A model generated the notes under the pieces. It made no database searches and had not been told where the DNA came from. It worked only from the letters and a program-made list of their open reading frames with translations. Source: Alteromonas australica (GTDB lineage: Bacteria > Pseudomonadota > Gammaproteobacteria > Enterobacterales > Alteromonadaceae). From it: a stretch of DNA of 64,000 bases. Both the position numbers and the translations under genes were made by a program. Each line of letters starts with the position of its first letter. The first letter of the stretch is position 1. The stretch spans positions 1,426,001 through 1,490,000 of the forward strand of contig NZ_CP008849.1 of the NCBI RefSeq assembly GCF_000730385.1, in the 5' to 3' direction. Below, one piece after another: positions 25,610 through 35,499 of the stretch.

Positions 25610-28600
25610 TTATACGTGTTCGCCAGCGGCTTCCATTTCACGCTCTAACCGGTCGGTTTCATCGGCTCTAGGCTTAGTAAATCGAGCAAGAGCCAGATAA
25701 AGTACCGGGGTTAGATACAGGGTAAACACCACCGCTATGCCTAAGCCGCCAAATACTACCCAGCCAATGGCGTTACGTGCTTCGGCGCCTGCGCCAGTAG
25801 AAAGAATTAAGGGAAGGCCACCTAATATGGTTGACACCAGTGTCATCATAATAGGGCGCAATCTCACTTTACCTGCCTCTACGATGGCATCGTAAACACT
25901 CAAACCTTTGTCTCTGAGCTGATCAGCAAACTCTATTAACAAAATGGCATTTTTGGCTAAAAGGCCAATAAGCATAACCAAGCCTATTTGCGAATAAATG
26001 TTAATGCTGGTGCTCGTTAAATACAGTGCGTAAATGGCAGCTGCGATCCCAAAGGGGACGGTCAGCATGACCACGACAGCGCTATTCACACTTTCAAACT
26101 GAGCCGCCAATACCAGCAATACAATGACGAAGGCAAGTACATAGGTTAACGCCACTTGTTGCGATGTCTCTTCGTAGGTTTGCGCTTCGCCTAAAAAGAC
26201 TAAGCCGATGCCATCAGGCAGGTTCTGCTGCGCTAGGGTGCGCACGTTTTCCACCACTTCACTTAACGGAATGTCTTCAGGTAATTCCATTTCTACCTTA
26301 ATGGCACGTCGCTGGGCTTGGCGTTCAAGCTCGGCAGCAACGCCTTCTTCCGTGATGTACGCCAAACTCGAAAGCGGGATTAAGTTGCCATCGTTACTCT
26401 TAACGTACAAGTTGGTTAAGTCTGAAGGGTTCACCGTGCTTCTATTGTTTGTCTGCAACATAATAGGAATAGCTTGGTCGCCCACATTTAAATCAGCGAT
26501 ATCATCACCATTCACTGCCGCGGTGAGTGTGCTGGCAATATCACTTAACGGCACGCCCAGTTCTTCTGCACGGCGTCTATCAATGTTAACGCGCATTTGT
26601 GGTTGTGTAGGGTCATAGCTCACACGGGGTCGGCCAAGTTCAGGGAGTTCGCTTTCAAGGGTGGCTGCAAATGCCATGGCGGCTTTATGAATGTTATCGT
26701 AAGTATCGCCGGTAAGGGCAATTTCCAAACCGCCACCTTGGCCACGTAAATTCAAACTGTTGCCACCAAAGGCGTTACCCGGAGCGCCAGGAATATTTTG
26801 TAACCCAGGACGGATTTCAGATACCACATCTTGAAGGGATTTATCTCTGTCATCCCAGTGCTGTAAAGGGGCGGTAATGAAAACGATATTCGGGTCCCAC
26901 CTACCTACTACCGTATAAATTGAATCTATGGTGCCGTTTTCAACATATGGCAGCAGCATCTCTTCCATTTTTTCGGCTTGTCTATCCATGAAGTTTAAAC
27001 CAGCCCCATCGGGGCCCCGTGCGAAGATGCGAATAGTGCCTCTGTCCTCACTGGGTAAAAGCTCATTGTCGATATTTTTCGCCAGTAAATAAGCGCCACC
27101 ACCAGCCAGTAAACTCAGGACACCAACGAGCCATGCATATTTTAGTGCTTTGACCAATGTATATTGGTAAACACGAAGACAAGCGTGGCCAAATCGGCCA
27201 AACGTAGCGTGAAAGAAGCCAGACTGTTTTTGCTTTTTCACTGCTAATCGAGCGGTTAATGCTGGCACCAGAGACAAGGCGACAAAAGAAGAAATAATCA
27301 CAGCGCCAGCAAGTACTCCGCCAAATTCCCTAAACAATCTACCCGCGGTAGACGGCAAAAACGCAATGGGGATGAACACCGAGGCCAATACCGCCGTGGT
27401 AGCAATAACAGCAAAAAAGACCTCACGTGTACCCACCACAGCCGCGGCTCGGGCACCGAGACCCATGCCACGTCGGCGCTGGATGTTTTCAGAGACGACA
27501 ATGGCATCATCTACAATCATGCCGGTGGCTAACACCAGTGCAAGTAACGTAAGAATATTGATGGAAAAACCCATGGCCCAGATAATGCCCAATGCGCCAG
27601 CAAGTGAAACCGGTATTGAAAGAGCAGGGACTATGGTGGCCCGCCAACTGCCGATAAATACCAACAAGGTCACGACAACAAGTGCCACGGTTAAGCTAAG
27701 TGAAACCACCACTTCTTTAACTGAGTCGCGAATAAATTCGGCATCATCAGCAGTCACGACAATATCCATGTCGGTAAAGCGTTTATCAAGGTCGGCTACC
27801 ATTGCCAGCACTTCATCAGAAATTTCTATGGTGTTTGAGCTCGCTTGTCGAATAACCCCCACCCCAATAACCGGTTGCCCATCTAAGCGCACAACACTTG
27901 AGCTGTCCGCTGGACCAAAATACACACTGGCCACGTCGTTAATGCGTATATCGCCACTAACGACAATGTCGCCAACATCTTGAGCTGATACCGATGTCGC
28001 ATCAGCACGTACAATCAATGCTTGATCTGCTGACTGAATACTGCCGGCCGGCACATCAAAAGGCGCAAGGACTAGGGCGTCGGCAATATCGGTCATCGAC
28101 AAGCCGAAACTGGTAAGGCGAAGCGGGTCGACGGACACTCGAAGTACGCGGGCGCGATCGCCGCTTAAACTCACGTCTGCCACACCTGGAATACTTAAAA
28201 ACAAGGGCGCAACGTCGGTATCTACCCGTTCGGTCAGGGTTTCCATATCTAACGTATTGCTCGAAATAGCAAGACTAACCACGGCTTGGGCGTCGTTGTC
28301 GGCGCGGATAATAGAAACTTGTTCCACGTCTTCAGGGAGTTGTCGTTGAACTCGGCTAACCGATTCACGGGTTTCGTTGGCCGCGTCTTCTAAGTTAATG
28401 CCGGGACGAAACTCTACACGCACTCGGGCTGAATTTTCTTCGCTTTGGGCATAAATATTTTTTACACCGCTTACCCGTGCCACCGCGCCTTCTAAACGGC
28501 TTGTCACTTCCGCGTCTACTGTTTCAGGGGAGGCACCAGGGTAAGAGGCGGTCACCGTCACTGTGGGTGTATCAACATCGGGGAGTTCCCTTACCTCTAG

Positions 28601-28714
28601 GCCGCTTAGTGCGGCTAAACCGGCAATGGCAATCAGCAGATTTAAAACAACAATCAGCACCGGTCGACGTATGGATAATGAAGGTAAATCATTCGTCATC
28701 GGCGCCTTACTCAT
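25610..28714 (-). CDS. RND-family efflux pump inner-membrane transporter (HAE1 type)
   Basis: A 1034-aa proton-driven efflux transporter with 12 membrane helices and two large periplasmic loops. The N-terminus SIRRPVLIVVLNLLIAIAGL, the loop start VTVTASYPGASPETVDAEV and the fourth helix GMIVDDAIVVSENI, with the paired Asp of the proton relay, are all typical. The second half repeats this with ISEQ-like loops and LLAKNAILLIEFA. Start supported by GGGAG 8 bases upstream. It overlaps its membrane-fusion partner by 8 bases. No outer-membrane factor gene is adjacent, so the pump probably recruits a TolC-like protein encoded elsewhere. Substrates cannot be read from sequence. Confidence 0.93.
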   Translation of the reverse strand: MSKAPMTNDLPSLSIRRPVLIVVLNLLIAIAGLAALSGLEVRELPDVDTPTVTVTASYPGASPETVDAEVTSRLEGAVARVSGVKNIYAQSEENSARVRVEFRPGINLEDAANETRESVSRVQRQLPEDVEQVSIIRADNDAQAVVSLAISSNTLDMETLTERVDTDVAPLFLSIPGVADVSLSGDRARVLRVSVDPLRLTSFGLSMTDIADALVLAPFDVPAGSIQSADQALIVRADATSVSAQDVGDIVVSGDIRINDVASVYFGPADSSSVVRLDGQPVIGVGVIRQASSNTIEISDEVLAMVADLDKRFTDMDIVVTADDAEFIRDSVKEVVVSLSLTVALVVVTLLVFIGSWRATIVPALSIPVSLAGALGIIWAMGFSINILTLLALVLATGMIVDDAIVVSENIQRRRGMGLGARAAAVVGTREVFFAVIATTAVLASVFIPIAFLPSTAGRLFREFGGVLAGAVIISSFVALSLVPALTARLAVKKQKQSGFFHATFGRFGHACLRVYQYTLVKALKYAWLVGVLSLLAGGGAYLLAKNIDNELLPSEDRGTIRIFARGPDGAGLNFMDRQAEKMEEMLLPYVENGTIDSIYTVVGRWDPNIVFITAPLQHWDDRDKSLQDVVSEIRPGLQNIPGAPGNAFGGNSLNLRGQGGGLEIALTGDTYDNIHKAAMAFAATLESELPELGRPRVSYDPTQPQMRVNIDRRRAEELGVPLSDIASTLTAAVNGDDIADLNVGDQAIPIMLQTNNRSTVNPSDLTNLYVKSNDGNLIPLSSLAYITEEGVAAELERQAQRRAIKVEMELPEDIPLSEVVENVRTLAQQNLPDGIGLVFLGEAQTYEETSQQVALTYVLAFVIVLLVLAAQFESVNSAVVVMLTVPFGIAAAIYALYLTSTSINIYSQIGLVMLIGLLAKNAILLIEFADQLRDKGLSVYDAIVEAGKVRLRPIMMTLVSTILGGLPLILSTGAGAEARNAIGWVVFGGLGIAVVFTLYLTPVLYLALARFTKPRADETDRLEREMEAAGEHV

Positions 28715-29762
28715 TGCTAAGGCTCCCGGCTAGCTCAGTGGTGATGGCTTGCCCAGTGCGAAGTCGTTGAACACCCTCTGAAATTAGGGTGTCACCTTCT
28801 TCAATATCGCCAGAGACTAAGATAGTGCCTCGAAGGCGTTGGTGAACACTTACATCCACTCTCTTTGCTTTGCCGTCTTCTGCTAGCCAGATATAAGCGC
28901 CATTAGCGCCCCACAGCAAAGCGGCTTCGGGAATGGCCGCAAATTTGTCACCTTTGATGCTCAAGTGCACGCGAAAGCTCATACCCGGACGATATTTATC
29001 TGCAGAATTGTCTAATAAAGCCCGTGCCCGTAGGGTTCGGTCTGTCTCATTGATACGAGAATCCACTTGCGCAATTTCTGCTTTCAGGGTGTTTTCCCTA
29101 TCAGTCCAAGGTTCAAGGGTAACCTCGGGCGCATTGAGTAAAACTGGCAAAGCGGCTTCAGGCGCTTTGAAATTAATAAATAGCTTAGAACGATTATCAA
29201 TGGAGGTGATGACGGTTTGTTCGTTGATGCGGTCACCTTCTTCAATGTCGGTGATGCCAACAACGCCATCAAAGGGCGCTACAATATGCCTGTCTTCTAA
29301 GTCCACCTTTGCTTCCTCAAGCGCTACCTCTGCGAGGTCTCGCTGCGTTCTGGCTAAATCCAGTTCACTAATAGGCACCGCGCCTTTTTTATAGCTTGAC
29401 GCTAAGCGTTCCAGGGTTCTTTGGGCATCAGCAAGGGTAAGTTCTGCGCGTTTGACGGCCACTTGCTGGCGTCTGTCATCCAATCGAACAAGTATTTTAC
29501 CTGCCTCAACGGATTGACCCGGTACAAAGTGAATTTCTTCAACCTCGTCTGAAACAGGGGAGAAAAGCGTCACTGAACGCACGGCTTCCGCGCTTCCAAC
29601 GGCTTCCACATTGCGCGTTTCGTGCATAAAAGTGACAGGTTGAGTTACCACAAGCTTTGCTTGTTGATCACCTACATACTGGCCAAAGCTTGGCGCGCTA
29701 GCTACCGCCAGTGCGAGGCAACATAGAGAAGCCCTAGCATACTGGTTAAACACATTTTTCAT
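28707..29762 (-). CDS. RND efflux membrane-fusion (periplasmic adaptor) protein
   Basis: A 351-aa adaptor that links the RND transporter to an outer-membrane channel. Signal peptide about 1-27 (ending APSFGQ). The split lipoyl domain has VEEIHFVPGQSVEAGKILVRLDD and HIVAPFDGVVGITDIEEGDRI. Between them is an alpha-hairpin of about 60 residues, then beta-barrel and membrane-proximal domains ending GVQRLRTGQAITTEL. The hairpin is of MexE/YknX size. First gene of the two-gene operon with the downstream RND protein. No regulator gene is next to it. Confidence 0.9.
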   Translation of the reverse strand: MKNVFNQYARASLCCLALAVASAPSFGQYVGDQQAKLVVTQPVTFMHETRNVEAVGSAEAVRSVTLFSPVSDEVEEIHFVPGQSVEAGKILVRLDDRRQQVAVKRAELTLADAQRTLERLASSYKKGAVPISELDLARTQRDLAEVALEEAKVDLEDRHIVAPFDGVVGITDIEEGDRINEQTVITSIDNRSKLFINFKAPEAALPVLLNAPEVTLEPWTDRENTLKAEIAQVDSRINETDRTLRARALLDNSADKYRPGMSFRVHLSIKGDKFAAIPEAALLWGANGAYIWLAEDGKAKRVDVSVHQRLRGTILVSGDIEEGDTLISEGVQRLRTGQAITTELAGSLSNE

Positions 29763-29866
29763 TTTAAATCCCGAAGCGTTTTTTATTTTTATTTGTTGAA
29801 TAGGTTTGGCTAAAAAATCGCCGATATAGCCTGCTCATTTTAGTACTGTATAGCACCATAGGCGGT

Positions 29867-31642
29867 TCAGCTAAGCAATTGCAGTTCAGCGTATTCCCTA
29901 TACAAGGTATCGCTTTTCATCAATTCACTATGGGTGCCTGTGGCTACAATTTTGCCATCATCCATCACAACAATACGATCGGCATGCTGCACAGTGGCAA
30001 GGCGATGGGCAATGACAATGCTGGTCTTTCCTTGCATGAGACGATTCATGGCTTGTTGAACCATGCGCTCGCTCATGGCATCTAAGGCGCTCGTCGCTTC
30101 ATCGAGTAACAGTATAGGCCGATTGGCTAAAATGGCTCTGGCAATGGCGATACGTTGCTTTTGTCCACCCGACAATTTCACGCCTCGTTCGCCAAGTTCG
30201 GTGTTATAACGATTGTCTAAATTGTCGATGAATTCATGGGCGAAAGCCTGTTTAGCAGCACTTATCACATCTTCATCCGAGGCATTTTCATTTCCATATC
30301 GAATGTTTTCCATCACACTATTTGCGAACACCACGGGTTCTTGCGTGACAATTGCAATTTGCTGTCTAACCGTGGGCAAGGGCAAAGATGAGATAGGCAC
30401 GCCATCAAAAAGTATATGGCCCTGCTGGGGGTCGTAAAAACGCATGAGCAACTGGAATAGCGTTGTTTTTCCCGCGCCACTAGGGCCAACCAGTGCCAAG
30501 GTTTCTCTCGCATTAATATGCAAACTTAGCTCATCAAACAGTGGGGCTTGGTTTGAATAGGAGAAGGATATTTTTTCGAGTGTAATGGTTGGCGCATTAG
30601 AGGTGCGTGTAGCGTCATGTATCCCTGGTTGAGCATCGGTGCTATCAACACTGATTATATCGGGTTGAGTGTAATACAATTGGTAGAGGCGTTCGGATGC
30701 ACCCACCCCCCGTTGTACTTCACCGATAACTTCACTGATTGTGGCAATGCTGCCTCCAGCCATGACTGCATAAAATAGAAAAGCGGACAATTCACCAACG
30801 GTCATGCTGCCTTCAAATACTTGTCTAGCGCCCACCCAAGCAATGAAAATAATCGCGGTCATGCTCAGGCACATAATGCAGCCTATGAGCAATGAGCGAT
30901 AATGAATACGCTTTTTCGCTGCGGCCATGGCAAGTTCTACTCTAGACGTAAAATGGGCCCGTTCTTTGTTTTCAGCGGTGTAGGCTTGAACCGTCATAAT
31001 TTCATGTAAGCTTTCATCGATATGCGCCCCTAAATCCGCTACTTTGTCTTGGCTTAGTTTTGCATATCGACGAACCTGTGGAGCCAGGACTTTAATAGGT
31101 ACAAGTACAGCGGGTACTGCCACAATCACGCAAAATGTAAGCAGAGGGCTGGAAATGCCCATCAACACCAGGGCGCCACAAAAGGTGACCACCGAGCGCA
31201 ATGTCATGGATAAACTCATCCCTACTACTGTTTGTATAATAGTGGTGTCACTGGTAAAACGAGAAATCACTTCGCCAGTGCGAAGTTCGGCAAAAAAAGA
31301 GGGGGGTAAGGATAATAAATGGGCATACACCTGTTTGCGAATATCGGCACTAACCCGCTCACCTAGCCATGTCATTAGATAAAATCGAGCATAGGTGGCA
31401 AGACAGGCCACAAGGGTGATCCCTAGCACGATGACCGTGGCCTTGTTTAATGTTTCTGGTGCACTTTCTACAAAACCACTGTCGATAGCATACTTAATAC
31501 CTTGTCCGAGCATTAGCCAGGCAATAGCGGCAGTAAACAAAGCAACGACGGCGCCAGCCACACGTTTCTTATACTGATATAAATGGGAACCAATCCATTG
31601 CAATACTTGCTTTGTAGACACTTCATTGAGCGATGTAGCCAA
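29867..31642 (-). CDS. ABC exporter, fused permease-ATPase (MsbA-like half transporter)
   Basis: A 591-aa half-transporter that works as a homodimer at the inner membrane. Six membrane helices (about 15-310) are followed by an ATPase domain with Walker A GPSGAGKTTLF, Q-loop VTQEPVVFANS, signature LSGGQKQRIAIARA and Walker B ILLLDEATSALD. I place the start at a TTG (31642), preceded by AAGAGG six bases away. A GTG at 31690 would add 16 residues that do not resemble the family. Lipid A flippase (MsbA) or multidrug export are both possible; lack of the lpxK neighbour typical of msbA favours a paralogue. Codirectional with the RND operon, 104 bp upstream of it. Confidence 0.87.
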   Translation of the reverse strand: MATSLNEVSTKQVLQWIGSHLYQYKKRVAGAVVALFTAAIAWLMLGQGIKYAIDSGFVESAPETLNKATVIVLGITLVACLATYARFYLMTWLGERVSADIRKQVYAHLLSLPPSFFAELRTGEVISRFTSDTTIIQTVVGMSLSMTLRSVVTFCGALVLMGISSPLLTFCVIVAVPAVLVPIKVLAPQVRRYAKLSQDKVADLGAHIDESLHEIMTVQAYTAENKERAHFTSRVELAMAAAKKRIHYRSLLIGCIMCLSMTAIIFIAWVGARQVFEGSMTVGELSAFLFYAVMAGGSIATISEVIGEVQRGVGASERLYQLYYTQPDIISVDSTDAQPGIHDATRTSNAPTITLEKISFSYSNQAPLFDELSLHINARETLALVGPSGAGKTTLFQLLMRFYDPQQGHILFDGVPISSLPLPTVRQQIAIVTQEPVVFANSVMENIRYGNENASDEDVISAAKQAFAHEFIDNLDNRYNTELGERGVKLSGGQKQRIAIARAILANRPILLLDEATSALDAMSERMVQQAMNRLMQGKTSIVIAHRLATVQHADRIVVMDDGKIVATGTHSELMKSDTLYREYAELQLLS

Positions 31643-31863
31643 AATAACCTCTTTGTAATATTTCGAACTTTTTTTGGGGCAACCCTGCACCTGTAACCCA
31701 CGAATTATGTGTCGTTTACGTATTCGTGAGTTCGGCAGAAATTAGGAATACTGAAGACTATACGCTGAATTGACTGATGTTGATTTACTCATGCGACTAT
31801 AGATGCAGTAAATCAGGTGGGTGGAGCTGAAGTGAAATATAGAGGCCATTATAAGGAGGAGAT

Positions 31864-31894
31864 TTGGGGTTCTCGTCTGCGTGTCGAACCCCAA
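31864..31894. repeat. Perfect 9-bp inverted repeat downstream of metY
   Basis: TTGGGGTTC (31864-31872) and GAACCCCAA (31886-31894) around a 13-base loop, about 40 bases past the metY stop. No T-tract on the minus strand, so it is not a standard intrinsic terminator, but it may end or stabilise the metY transcript. Confidence 0.45.
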
Positions 31895-31932
31895 TATTGG
31901 TCGTCTCAGTAATCAAGTTACTAGGTTAATAT

Positions 31933-33210
31933 TTAGCGCTGGCTGGCGGCCAATGCTTGTTCAATATCAGCCACAATATCGTCAATATGTTCTATCCCCA
32001 CAGAAATACGAACCATATCTTCGCTAACGCCCGCAGAAGCCAGTTCTTGAGCATTTAACTGACGGTGGGTAGTACTTGCCGGGTGGCAGGCGAGAGACTT
32101 AGCATCGCCAATATTAACTAAGCGTAGAATTAACTTAAGTGCATCAATAAATTTTGAACCTGCAGTAATTCCACCTTCAATACCAAAGCTGATGATACCC
32201 GCTGCTTTACCTCCACAAATACGCTGGCAAGTATCGTAGTGCTCACTAGTAGGCAAGGCCGCATAGTTTACCCAATTCACGGCAGGGTGCTTTTCTAGAA
32301 AGGCGGCCACTTTTTCTGCGTTTTCGCAGTGGCGTTCCATACGTAGTGAGAGGGTTTCTAGCCCTTGCATAATATTAAAAGCGCTTTGCGCTGAAAGTGC
32401 CGCGCCTGTATTACGAAGCGGCACCACACGACAACGACCAATGTAGGCTGCTGGACCAAGTGCTTCTGTGTAAGTGACGCCGTGATAGCTAGGATCTGGT
32501 GTTGTCAGCATGCTAAATCTATCGGCATGAGCGGCCCAATCGAATTTACCCGAATCAACAATAATCCCACCTATTGTGGTGCCGTGGCCACCAATGTATT
32601 TTGTGAGTGAATGCACGGCAATATCGGCACCATGATCGAATACACGGCATAAAACCGGGGTTGCAACAGTGTTGTCTACAATGAGTGGCACGCCAGCCTC
32701 GTGGGCAATATCCGCCCAGCGTTTAATATCTACTACGTTGCCCGCTGGGTTACCAATAGATTCGCAAAATACTGCTTTCGTGTTTTCATCAATTGCCGCG
32801 GCTAGGCCATCGAAGTCATTGGCTTGTACAAACTTGGTGCTAATGCCTTGGCGTGGAAACGTGTGGGCGAATAAATTGTATGTGCCACCGTATAGCTGCC
32901 CCACGCTCACGATATTACTACCCACTTCAGCAATAGCTTCAATGGCGTAGCGAATGGCGGCCATGCCAGAGGCCACCGACAGGGCGCCAACGCCCCCTTC
33001 TAATTCTGTTAGGCGTTGCTCTAATACTGCATTGGTGGGGTTCATAATGCGGCTATAAATGTTACCTGGCACCTTTAAGTCGAATAAATCCGCGCCATGT
33101 TGGGTGTTATCGAACGTGTATGAAGTCGTTTGATAAATAGGCGTGGTTGCCGCTTTCGTGGTTTCTTCGCTAGTATAGCCTGCGTGTAATGCTATGGTTT
33201 CAGGTTTCAT
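31933..33210 (-). CDS. metY: O-acetylhomoserine sulfhydrylase / aminocarboxypropyltransferase (MetY-type)
   Basis: PLP enzyme of the Cys/Met metabolism family that makes homocysteine from O-acetylhomoserine and sulfide, the direct sulfhydrylation route to methionine. At 425 aa it has the length of MetY rather than the shorter MetB. Motifs: YSRIMNPTNAVLEQRL for cofactor phosphate binding, GGTYNLFAHT, and the PLP lysine at residue 204 in SLTKYIGGHGTTIGG. AAGG lies 8 bases before the ATG. A tandem MetJ-type operator lies about 35-50 bases upstream, so repression by MetJ with S-adenosylmethionine is likely. Single gene unit, divergent from the DsbA-like gene. Confidence 0.93.
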   Translation of the reverse strand: MKPETIALHAGYTSEETTKAATTPIYQTTSYTFDNTQHGADLFDLKVPGNIYSRIMNPTNAVLEQRLTELEGGVGALSVASGMAAIRYAIEAIAEVGSNIVSVGQLYGGTYNLFAHTFPRQGISTKFVQANDFDGLAAAIDENTKAVFCESIGNPAGNVVDIKRWADIAHEAGVPLIVDNTVATPVLCRVFDHGADIAVHSLTKYIGGHGTTIGGIIVDSGKFDWAAHADRFSMLTTPDPSYHGVTYTEALGPAAYIGRCRVVPLRNTGAALSAQSAFNIMQGLETLSLRMERHCENAEKVAAFLEKHPAVNWVNYAALPTSEHYDTCQRICGGKAAGIISFGIEGGITAGSKFIDALKLILRLVNIGDAKSLACHPASTTHRQLNAQELASAGVSEDMVRISVGIEHIDDIVADIEQALAASQR

Positions 33211-33243
33211 TGAACATACCTTAAGGAGTTAGAATTTCTATTT

Positions 33244-33259
33244 GGACGTTTAGACGTCT
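33244..33259. promoter_or_regulatory. Tandem MetJ operator (met boxes) upstream of metY
   Basis: Two contiguous 8-bp boxes: GGACGTTT (6/8) and AGACGTCT (8/8 to the met-box consensus). They lie between the metY and DsbA-like genes on the metY side, in exact 8-bp register as MetJ needs for cooperative binding. Confidence 0.7.
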
Positions 33260-33464
33260 ATCTAAGGTAGTGTAAAAATGAGCACTTGTGAAGTCTTAAA
33301 TGGTATGTTGTAAATAAAAAGTTATAACATCTAAGGTTTCCACATAGGGCAAGTGAGGCGTGCCTCATTTGAGAGGGGGCGTGTTCTCTATTGATAGAAC
33401 GTGAATCACTTAACATGGCCTTGCCTCGCCAGCATGAATTAAAGAACGAACAGGAATTTGAATA

Positions 33465-34097
33465 ATGCCACAAGATAGCCAAGCCATTCTCTTCTATGTG
33501 CACGACCCCATGTGCAGTTGGTGTTGGGCGTTTGCCCCTACTTGGGCAGAAATAAAACAGAATTTGCCAGAACATATAAAGGTACGCTATTTATTAGGCG
33601 GTCTAGCGCCTGACTCTAACGAGCCGATGCCTAGCGCAATGCAGGCTGCTATCAGCGGCTACTGGCGAACTATTATGCAAAAAGTTCCAGGCACACAGTT
33701 TAACTTTGATTTTTGGGAAAAATGCGAGCCTCGTCGTTCAACCTATCCCTCTTGTCGGGCAGTTATAGCAGCCAGAAACCAAGACGTTACCAAAGAATTA
33801 CCCATGATCAGTGCCATTCAGCACGGGTACTACCTCAATGCTATGAATCCATCGGACGATAGCACCCTAGTGACATTGGCCAGTGAGATAGGCCTGAATA
33901 GCACACAGTTTGAAAAAGACCTAAATAGCCTAGACACCCAAAACCAACTTATTGAAGAAATCAACATGGGGCGAGCCATTGGCGCGCAGGGTTTTCCTAG
34001 TTTAATTTTAAAGACGCCCAAAGGCTATCAATACCTTCCTCATGACTATAACGACGCCACCTTTACATTGTCTCGGTTGTCTAAACTCGCTCTGTAA
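33465..34097 (+). CDS. DsbA-family (FrnE-like) thioredoxin-fold oxidoreductase
   Basis: A 210-aa protein without signal peptide, so cytosolic. The redox motif CSWC is at residues 17-20, in DPMCSWCWAF just after the first beta strand. The conserved cis-proline region is near 175-185 (AQGFPSLIL). The helical insert between is typical of DsbA/FrnE. The CSWC active site is common in cytosolic 2-hydroxychromene isomerase/FrnE relatives. Exact substrate unknown; disulphide or isomerase chemistry is inferred. The stop lies about 80 bases before the M20 peptidase start, so cotranscription is possible. Confidence 0.8.
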   Translation: MPQDSQAILFYVHDPMCSWCWAFAPTWAEIKQNLPEHIKVRYLLGGLAPDSNEPMPSAMQAAISGYWRTIMQKVPGTQFNFDFWEKCEPRRSTYPSCRAVIAARNQDVTKELPMISAIQHGYYLNAMNPSDDSTLVTLASEIGLNSTQFEKDLNSLDTQNQLIEEINMGRAIGAQGFPSLILKTPKGYQYLPHDYNDATFTLSRLSKLAL

Positions 34098-34176
34098 GCA
34101 ACCTCTGTACTTTATCGAGTGGGCGCTTTACTCTCGTTATTCATCGTTCTTACTATGCTCAAGAGATAATCCAGTA

Positions 34177-35499
34177 ATGATAAAATTTATTAAAAGAATC
34201 AACGTTAATACGTTGTTAGTTAGCCTTCTTGTGTTGACCAGTCAACCTTGTATGGCAAATAGCAACGATATTGAAGAAAAGATAGTTCATCACATCAATC
34301 AACACCTTCAACAATCTCAAGCATTGCTAGAAAAAACCGTTAACATCAATAGCGGCACCATGAATTTCTCGGGAGTAAAAGCCGTAGGGGCAGCCTATGC
34401 AACCGAATTTGAAGAGTTAGGGTTTGAAACCCTGTGGGTTGATGGTAGTGAGTTTAATCGCGCTGGTCATTTAGTGGCAAGCTATGGCAACATGGGGCCG
34501 AAAATTTTGATGATTGGCCATCTAGATACTGTTTTTGCGAAAGATGATCATTTTCAAACCTTTTTACCAGTGGATGATACCCACATTGCAGGGCCAGGGA
34601 TAACTGATATGAAAGGTGGCGATGTGATTATTATCTCCGCGCTTAGAACCCTCAAAGCCCTTAATTTATTAGACAAGGTTAACATCAAGGTGGTGATGAC
34701 GGGGGATGAGGAAAGTAGTGGTAAACCCTTGTCGTTATCGAAAAAAGCGCTAATTGATGCGGCGAAATGGGCTGACATTGCATTGGGCTTTGAAGATGCT
34801 GATGGCGATATAAAGACCGCGGTTGTTGCCCGCAGAGGGTCTATTAACTGGCAGTTAGAGGTAACAGGGAAGCCAGCCCACTCCTCACAAATATTTACTG
34901 ACCAAGTAGGCTATGGTGCGGTATTCGAAACTGCACGTATTCTAAATGCATTTCGTGAAAAGTTAGCAGGTATAGGCAATATTACGTTCAACCCAGGCCT
35001 GATAGCGGGTGGAACTGAAGTGAGCACCGATGCTGAAACCTCTACATTGCAGGCATATGGAAAGACCAACGTGGTGGCCAAAAGCGTAGTGGTAAAAGGC
35101 GGAATTCGCACATTGTCGTTGCAGGAACTAGAGCACGCGAAGCAGGTGATGCAAGAAATCGTGGCAGATAGCCTATTGCATACTTCTGGGCGATTAACGT
35201 TCGAAGAAGGTTATCCGCCAATGGCGCCGACAGATAAGAACTACGCGTTACTTGAAATGTATAGCGATGTGAGTGAGTCGTTGGGCTATGGCCCAATTGC
35301 ACCTGTTAACCCACGAAATGCGGGCGCTGCAGATATTTCATTTGCGGCAAATTATGTTGAAATGGCGATTGATGGCCTAGGCCTTATGGGTGAGGGCGGA
35401 CACACCAAAGATGAAGTGGCTGACATGACAACCTTTTCGCAAAATATGCACAAAACGGCGGTATTGCTTTATCGTTTAGGCGAATACGGAATTCAATAA
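34177..35499 (+). CDS. Exported M20 family metallopeptidase (glutamate carboxypeptidase-like)
   Basis: A 440-aa zinc peptidase with a signal peptide (IKRINVNTLLVSLLVLTSQPCMA). The two-zinc site shows MIGHLDTVF (His, Asp), GITDMKGG (bridging Asp), GDEESSG (catalytic Glu pair), GFEDAD and a C-terminal GEGGHTKDE His. A dimerisation domain lies at about 210-330. The order matches carboxypeptidase G2-like enzymes that remove C-terminal amino acids from peptides or folate-like compounds. I use the ATG at 34177 because it begins the signal peptide; the longer frame from 34042 overlaps the preceding gene and is not protein-like. Confidence 0.88.
   Translation: MIKFIKRINVNTLLVSLLVLTSQPCMANSNDIEEKIVHHINQHLQQSQALLEKTVNINSGTMNFSGVKAVGAAYATEFEELGFETLWVDGSEFNRAGHLVASYGNMGPKILMIGHLDTVFAKDDHFQTFLPVDDTHIAGPGITDMKGGDVIIISALRTLKALNLLDKVNIKVVMTGDEESSGKPLSLSKKALIDAAKWADIALGFEDADGDIKTAVVARRGSINWQLEVTGKPAHSSQIFTDQVGYGAVFETARILNAFREKLAGIGNITFNPGLIAGGTEVSTDAETSTLQAYGKTNVVAKSVVVKGGIRTLSLQELEHAKQVMQEIVADSLLHTSGRLTFEEGYPPMAPTDKNYALLEMYSDVSESLGYGPIAPVNPRNAGAADISFAANYVEMAIDGLGLMGEGGHTKDEVADMTTFSQNMHKTAVLLYRLGEYGIQ

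Noticed and set aside
26208-26618. 136-codon plus-strand frame inside the RND transporter gene
   Set aside because: Antisense shadow of a strongly conserved coding region, with no ribosome-binding site or domain.
27366-27983. 205-codon plus-strand frame inside the RND transporter gene
   Set aside because: Low-complexity Thr/Ser/Ala translation typical of the opposite strand of a membrane protein gene.
31855-31925. 21-codon TTG-initiated frame after AGGAGG downstream of metY
   Set aside because: Very short and overlaps an inverted repeat; could be chance.
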